Source: Isohypsibius dastychi (taxonomy: Eukaryota > Tardigrada > Eutardigrada > Parachela > Isohypsibiidae). From it: a stretch of DNA of 11,775 nt. The notes under the pieces are model-generated. The model was not told where the DNA came from, did no database searches, and was given only the letters and a program-made list of their open reading frames with translations. The position numbers were made by a program, and so were the translations under genes. Every line of letters starts with the position of its first letter. The first letter of the stretch is position 1. The stretch is from the NCBI GenBank assembly GCA_034696485.1, contig JAQIWT010001233.1:1-11775 (forward strand). The letters run 5' to 3'. Below are positions 8,664 to 11,775 of the stretch, piece by piece.

Positions 8664-8841
8664 AACAGCTATCAGAAATAAAGTCTTCGGCATGTTCGCC
8701 ATCTTCGCACTCTGCCACCTGACTCATTGAAGAAGAGCTTAACAAACTTACTCACATGAATCGCTGTGTGACCTTTTAATAGTTACTCGAAGCGAAGCGG
8801 CGGTGCTGGTGGAACCAGTCAGGTTATCAATCAATCTCTCT

Positions 8842-9214
8842 TGATCACATGTTCTACGTCAAAACTATGAACCAGAAAAACAGGTCTTGTTTCTCTGGTT
8901 TGCTCACTTTTCATTGGGCTCTCAAGCAAACAATACCTCTTAAAAGCAAACAAACTTAGTTAATTACGCTACGTAATACCGAATAGTGAATCATAATCAT
9001 ACGTAATTGAATTGAAATCGGCGGCGGCATCGACATCGGAGCTAAAATCCTCTCACTATCACCCCCCCCCCCCTGCCAACATTGCCCACGCGCCACAAAA
9101 CAATTCAAAACATTTCGAAAAAGAGTCGGAATTCTGGTTGTGCGTGATATCGAACGGATAGTGTAAACCAACCCTGGTTTTATCGAAATTAATTGGAGTA
9201 TCGTATCTTGGAAA
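8842..9214. promoter_or_regulatory. Upstream region of the anamorsin gene
   Basis: This 373-bp non-coding stretch probably holds the anamorsin promoter and 5' UTR. It contains a run of 12 C residues at 9062-9073 and a GGCGGCGGC segment near 9019-9027. No clear TATA box or convincing trans-splice acceptor was seen directly before the ATG; ATTGGAG ending near 9197 is a weak possibility. Confidence 0.4.
9062..9073. repeat. Homopolymer tract of 12 C (G12 on the minus strand)
   Basis: An uninterrupted run of 12 C residues lies about 140 bp before the anamorsin ATG in otherwise AT-rich DNA. Such tracts can form G-quadruplex or triplex structures on the G strand and are prone to length change. Confidence 0.95.
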
Positions 9215-10969
9215 ATGGCTGACCTGAGTTCAGTAGATCTATCAGGAAAGTCCGTTCTTCTTTTGTGGAATAATGGCGTTAAAGAAGAGGACCTTCGACA
9301 TTTCGTCAGCATTCTCCACTCTAAAATCGGTGATTCTGGCCACATGTCCATGGAAAATGTAGATCGACTAAAAATGTGTGAGTTCTGGTACACTTTCGTC
9401 TCAATTCCCCCTAATCCGATTTAATATTGTGGTTTTACAGCAAATCATCCATCTTCACATTTCGACGCCATTTTATCGGGAATGGTCTCCCCATCGACTT
9501 TCATCCACGACGATGCGATTCTGCCTGAGATAGTCCGGGTTTTGAAACCAAATGGCGTTTTTATTTTCCAAGAAGCAGTGGTTCCAATGAGCGCAAACGA
9601 TTTGCCAGTCAAGACGGAAGGATGGCTGAAATCTCATATGAAAATCAATGGCTTCGTTGTTGGTGATAATGTAAGTCGTCTTTTTCAGTGTGAAATAGAA
9701 ATTATTGATAGTTTTCTGAGTTTTGGTTGATTTCAGGACTTGAAACTGGTGGATGTGGCTCAGGCGGAAACGGAGCATTTGAAGCAGATTCTGAGTCTTC
9801 CACATGACTTACCGCTGAATATTTGTCACGGAATCATCAAGAAACCGTCGTATGAGATTGGATCGAGTTCTAAATTGACTAAATTAAAGACATCTGGTAA
9901 TTTCGAGAATGAGGTTGTCAAAATATACATGAAAAAGGTCGAAAGATATCTAGCTTCCCGTCGCTGTTGTTCATTTAGGCATCTTCGCTTCCATATCGAA
10001 CTTTGAAAATTTTCTAGAGAAATTAATTCATTCAGTCTGAATTTATACGAGGTATTTCCTGAAAAATCCATCGAGAAAAGTAAACCTTAAAAAATCTTTT
10101 TCGCTCAGTAATTCGGATTAATTGATTCTTGTTCTGAGGAACGGTGAAATACTCCTCGAAAATTATTTTTAAAATTGAAGATCAAAGTCATAGTTTATAA
10201 CAAATCTCTGAGATTCAGCTTTCAAGTTTTCTGATGCTTTTGAAAGTTCCCAATGGTTTTTGGAAGAATTATTTGCAGATTGTGTTGGGTATTTTTGGTA
10301 GTAATCACTTCTAGACTGAATGCGATCTGTAAAACATTTTGTTAACCCAGTCGGAAGTTGACCGATGATCCGTTTTTGTTTCCTAGTACCAACGAACGGA
10401 ACGACTACTGCAGGAAATCAGTCGGAGTCGAAGAAAGTCTGGGCGTTGGAGTCTTCGGATATGATGGATGAAGATGTTGACTTGATTGATCCGGATGAAA
10501 TGCTGGATGCTGATGATTTCGCCAAACCCGATCCCGCTTCGCTAAAAGGTATCTTTGATCATCATTTTCTTTATATTTACACAATGTTGATGTTAACAGC
10601 GAATTGTGGACCGAGTAAGAAAAGGGCATGCAAAGATTGCAGCTGTGGTCTGGCGGAAGAATTGGATAATAAGAAGCCCGTCGCGAAAACGGTCACCTCT
10701 TCATGCGGAAGTGTATGACGCCTGCTTGGTTTATATCGATCCAGTATATAATAATTTGGATTACATCTGATTTGAAAATTGAATTGAATTATGTGCGGCT
10801 AATTGAACTTTCACCGACCTCTGATTTGATTTATTCTGAACTTCTTGTTTTGTAGTGCTATCTTGGAGATGCTTTTCGATGTGCCAGTTGTCCATACCTT
10901 GGAATGCCACCTTTCAAGCCAGGAGAGAAGATTACTCTTTCGGAACGTCAACTAAAAGCGGATGCTTGA
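9215..10969 (+). CDS. Anamorsin / CIAPIN1 / Dre2 Fe-S cluster assembly protein (six exons, 313 aa)
   Basis: Exons: 9215-9377, 9441-9670, 9737-9896, 10387-10548, 10600-10712, 10856-10969 (TGA). All introns are GT-AG, phases agree, and the total is 942 nt. Anamorsin accepts electrons from the diflavin reductase Ndor1/Tah18 early in cytosolic Fe-S protein assembly. The N-terminal part is methyltransferase-like (about 1-170, with [10 protein letters not shown] and [14 protein letters not shown]). A linker follows with YEIGSSSKL and the acidic motif [16 protein letters not shown] before KPDPASLK. The C-terminal CIAPIN1 domain has motif A cysteines 241, 249, 252, 254 (CX7CX2CXC) and motif B cysteines 274, 277, 285, 288 (CX2CX7CX2C), then [16 protein letters not shown]. 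Length matches human anamorsin, recalled as 312 aa. Exon 5 must end at 10712 (donor GTATGA), not 10710, to keep [12 protein letters not shown] in frame. All eight cluster ligands are present, so it should be functional. Confidence 0.96.
9897..10386 (+). other. Intron 3 of the anamorsin gene (490 bp)
   Basis: The donor is GTAATT at 9897 and the acceptor TTTCCTAG ends at 10386; the join gives KTSGVPTNGT in the linker. No gene or element was seen inside. Confidence 0.85.
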
Positions 10970-11775
10970 TTTGGTTCGGAACAGATGAACAAAGTAAGAG
11001 AACCGACGAAAATCACTCAAAGTGAAACTAGAATTCTAGATTGCGGTGATTTGAAGTGACTTCCGGCTAACTGCGAAACATGTTTTTTCCCATTCAAATC
11101 GAGTGAAAATATCGAGTTGTATCCCTTTTATCCATAAATTTTTTCATGCTTTGTTTGTCCGGTTTTATTTATTGGATCATTCAGTGGCAATTGTGAGATA
11201 TAAGAACTGAAAAAAAATATCTTGTTGCTGAAACTTCACGGCTCTTTTCCTTTGGATAAATTGTTCTCATTTCGATGCATATTTTCCAGCCATTTGCTTT
11301 ATCTTCGTTAAATTCGTTGTTGGAATAGCTAGGGAGTGAATTTAATGTTTGTACAAAAGTCGGTGTGAAGACAGAATATTTTTTATTAGAAAAGAATCAC
11401 AATCCTCATAATTCGAAAGGATTTTTATTATTTTGTTACCTATTCAGTAATTTAATTTTAGGGTATGTTAGTTGTTATTCAATATTCCGGAATTGTTGTC
11501 TCCTTCTGAGGTCCTGAATTCCGGACTAACAAAATGGGAAGTTTGATCAGTGAAAGTGTATGAAGAGTTGATTATGTTTGTTGGATTTGTTTCATTATAA
11601 TTTAATGCTTCCCAATGTGATAGATATTTCAGGTTAATGATAACTCGAATAATAATAACTTGTTACAATAATTACTTGATTATAAACTGTACAATTGAAC
11701 AAAAAATGTAGTTTCTTTTCCACATCAGAAAGATCATATTTGAGTTTCATTTTTATTCTCGAAGGAGGCAAGTAC
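10970..11775. other. Downstream sequence of anamorsin, no supported gene
   Basis: This AT-rich stretch begins with the anamorsin 3' UTR. No AATAAA was found on the plus strand. It contains an inverted repeat TCCGGAATT (11486-11494) and AATTCCGGA (11517-11525). At the right edge the minus strand is open for about 48 codons from 11774, including MKLKYDLSDVEKK, but composition and length do not exclude chance. It might be the end of a convergent gene extending beyond the window. Confidence 0.4.
11486..11525. repeat. Inverted repeat with 9-bp arms and 22-nt loop
   Basis: TCCGGAATT and its exact reverse complement AATTCCGGA enclose 22 bases. It lies over 500 bp after the anamorsin stop, so it is probably outside the transcript. 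Its role is unknown. Confidence 0.7.

Larger units (their letters stand above)
8500..8841. repeat. Right arm of the large 5S-bearing inverted repeat
   Basis: This is the reverse complement of about 8029-8370. The outer boundary is sharp, at AATCTCTCT ending at 8841, mirroring AGAGAGATT from 8029 on the left. No matching short direct repeat was seen outside the two arms, so a transposition origin is not supported by a target duplication. Confidence 0.9.

Noticed and set aside
8118-8745. Open reading frames of 60-70 codons across the 5S genes on both strands
   Set aside because: They overlap the two 5S RNA genes and their duplicated flanks, and the same peptide appears twice only because the DNA is duplicated.
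8773-8793. Resemblance to a C. elegans SL2 leader (TTTTAATAGTTACTCGAAG)
   Set aside because: No splice donor follows, no Sm-binding site or stem-loops are seen, and the equivalent place in the other arm (around 8085) has diverged. It is part of the repeat flank.
8950-8975. Minus-strand resemblance to the SL1 leader (TAATTAACTAAGTTTG)
   Set aside because: 14 of 18 positions match, but there is no GT donor after it and no Sm site at the expected distance, so a spliced-leader RNA gene is not supported.
9473-9805. 110-codon minus-strand frame inside the anamorsin gene
   Set aside because: Shadow of anamorsin exon 2, intron 2 and exon 3, whose plus-strand frame matches a known family.
1469-10969. 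SLC26 and anamorsin genes as one nematode operon
   Set aside because: They are separated by 3.2 kb containing repeats and Pol III genes; nematode operon spacing is usually a few hundred bases or less.

Overview
The window reads as nuclear DNA of a nematode, most likely a rhabditid. It is AT-rich. It carries compact multi-exon genes with GT-AG introns of about 50-650 bp, T-rich 3' splice sites often ending TTTCAG or TTGCAG, and eukaryotic 5S rRNA genes. Two conserved animal genes could be modelled to every splice junction by hand. The species cannot be named from sequence alone.

Layout: (1) 14-552, minus strand: the 3' end of an unrecognised spliced gene, with an apparent single-base frameshift in its most upstream modelled exon; further coding-like sequence lies at about 841-959. 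(2) 960-1433: AT-rich gap between divergent genes, probably holding both promoters, with a possible splice-leader acceptor at 1433. (3) 1469-6018, plus strand: a nine-exon SLC26-family anion transporter, closest by eye to SLC26A11 (743 aa predicted). (4) 6019-9214: a 3.2-kb gene-poor stretch. It contains a 25-bp palindrome just after the transporter stop, about 1.3 kb with no recognised gene, a 382-bp foldback (MITE-like) element with a TTA duplication, and a large inverted repeat carrying two almost identical 5S rRNA genes in convergent orientation. (5) 9215-10969, plus strand: a six-exon anamorsin (CIAPIN1/Dre2) gene, 313 aa, with all cysteines of both Fe-S motifs. (6) 10970-11775: downstream AT-rich sequence with no supported gene.

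The genes do not form an obvious functional unit. The transporter moves anions across a membrane, anamorsin serves cytosolic Fe-S cluster assembly, and the 5S genes supply ribosomal RNA. The same-strand genes lie 3.2 kb apart, so an operon is unlikely. The most unusual part is the repeat island at 7.4-8.9 kb, where two unrelated palindromes sit within 200 bp of each other, one built from 5S rDNA.
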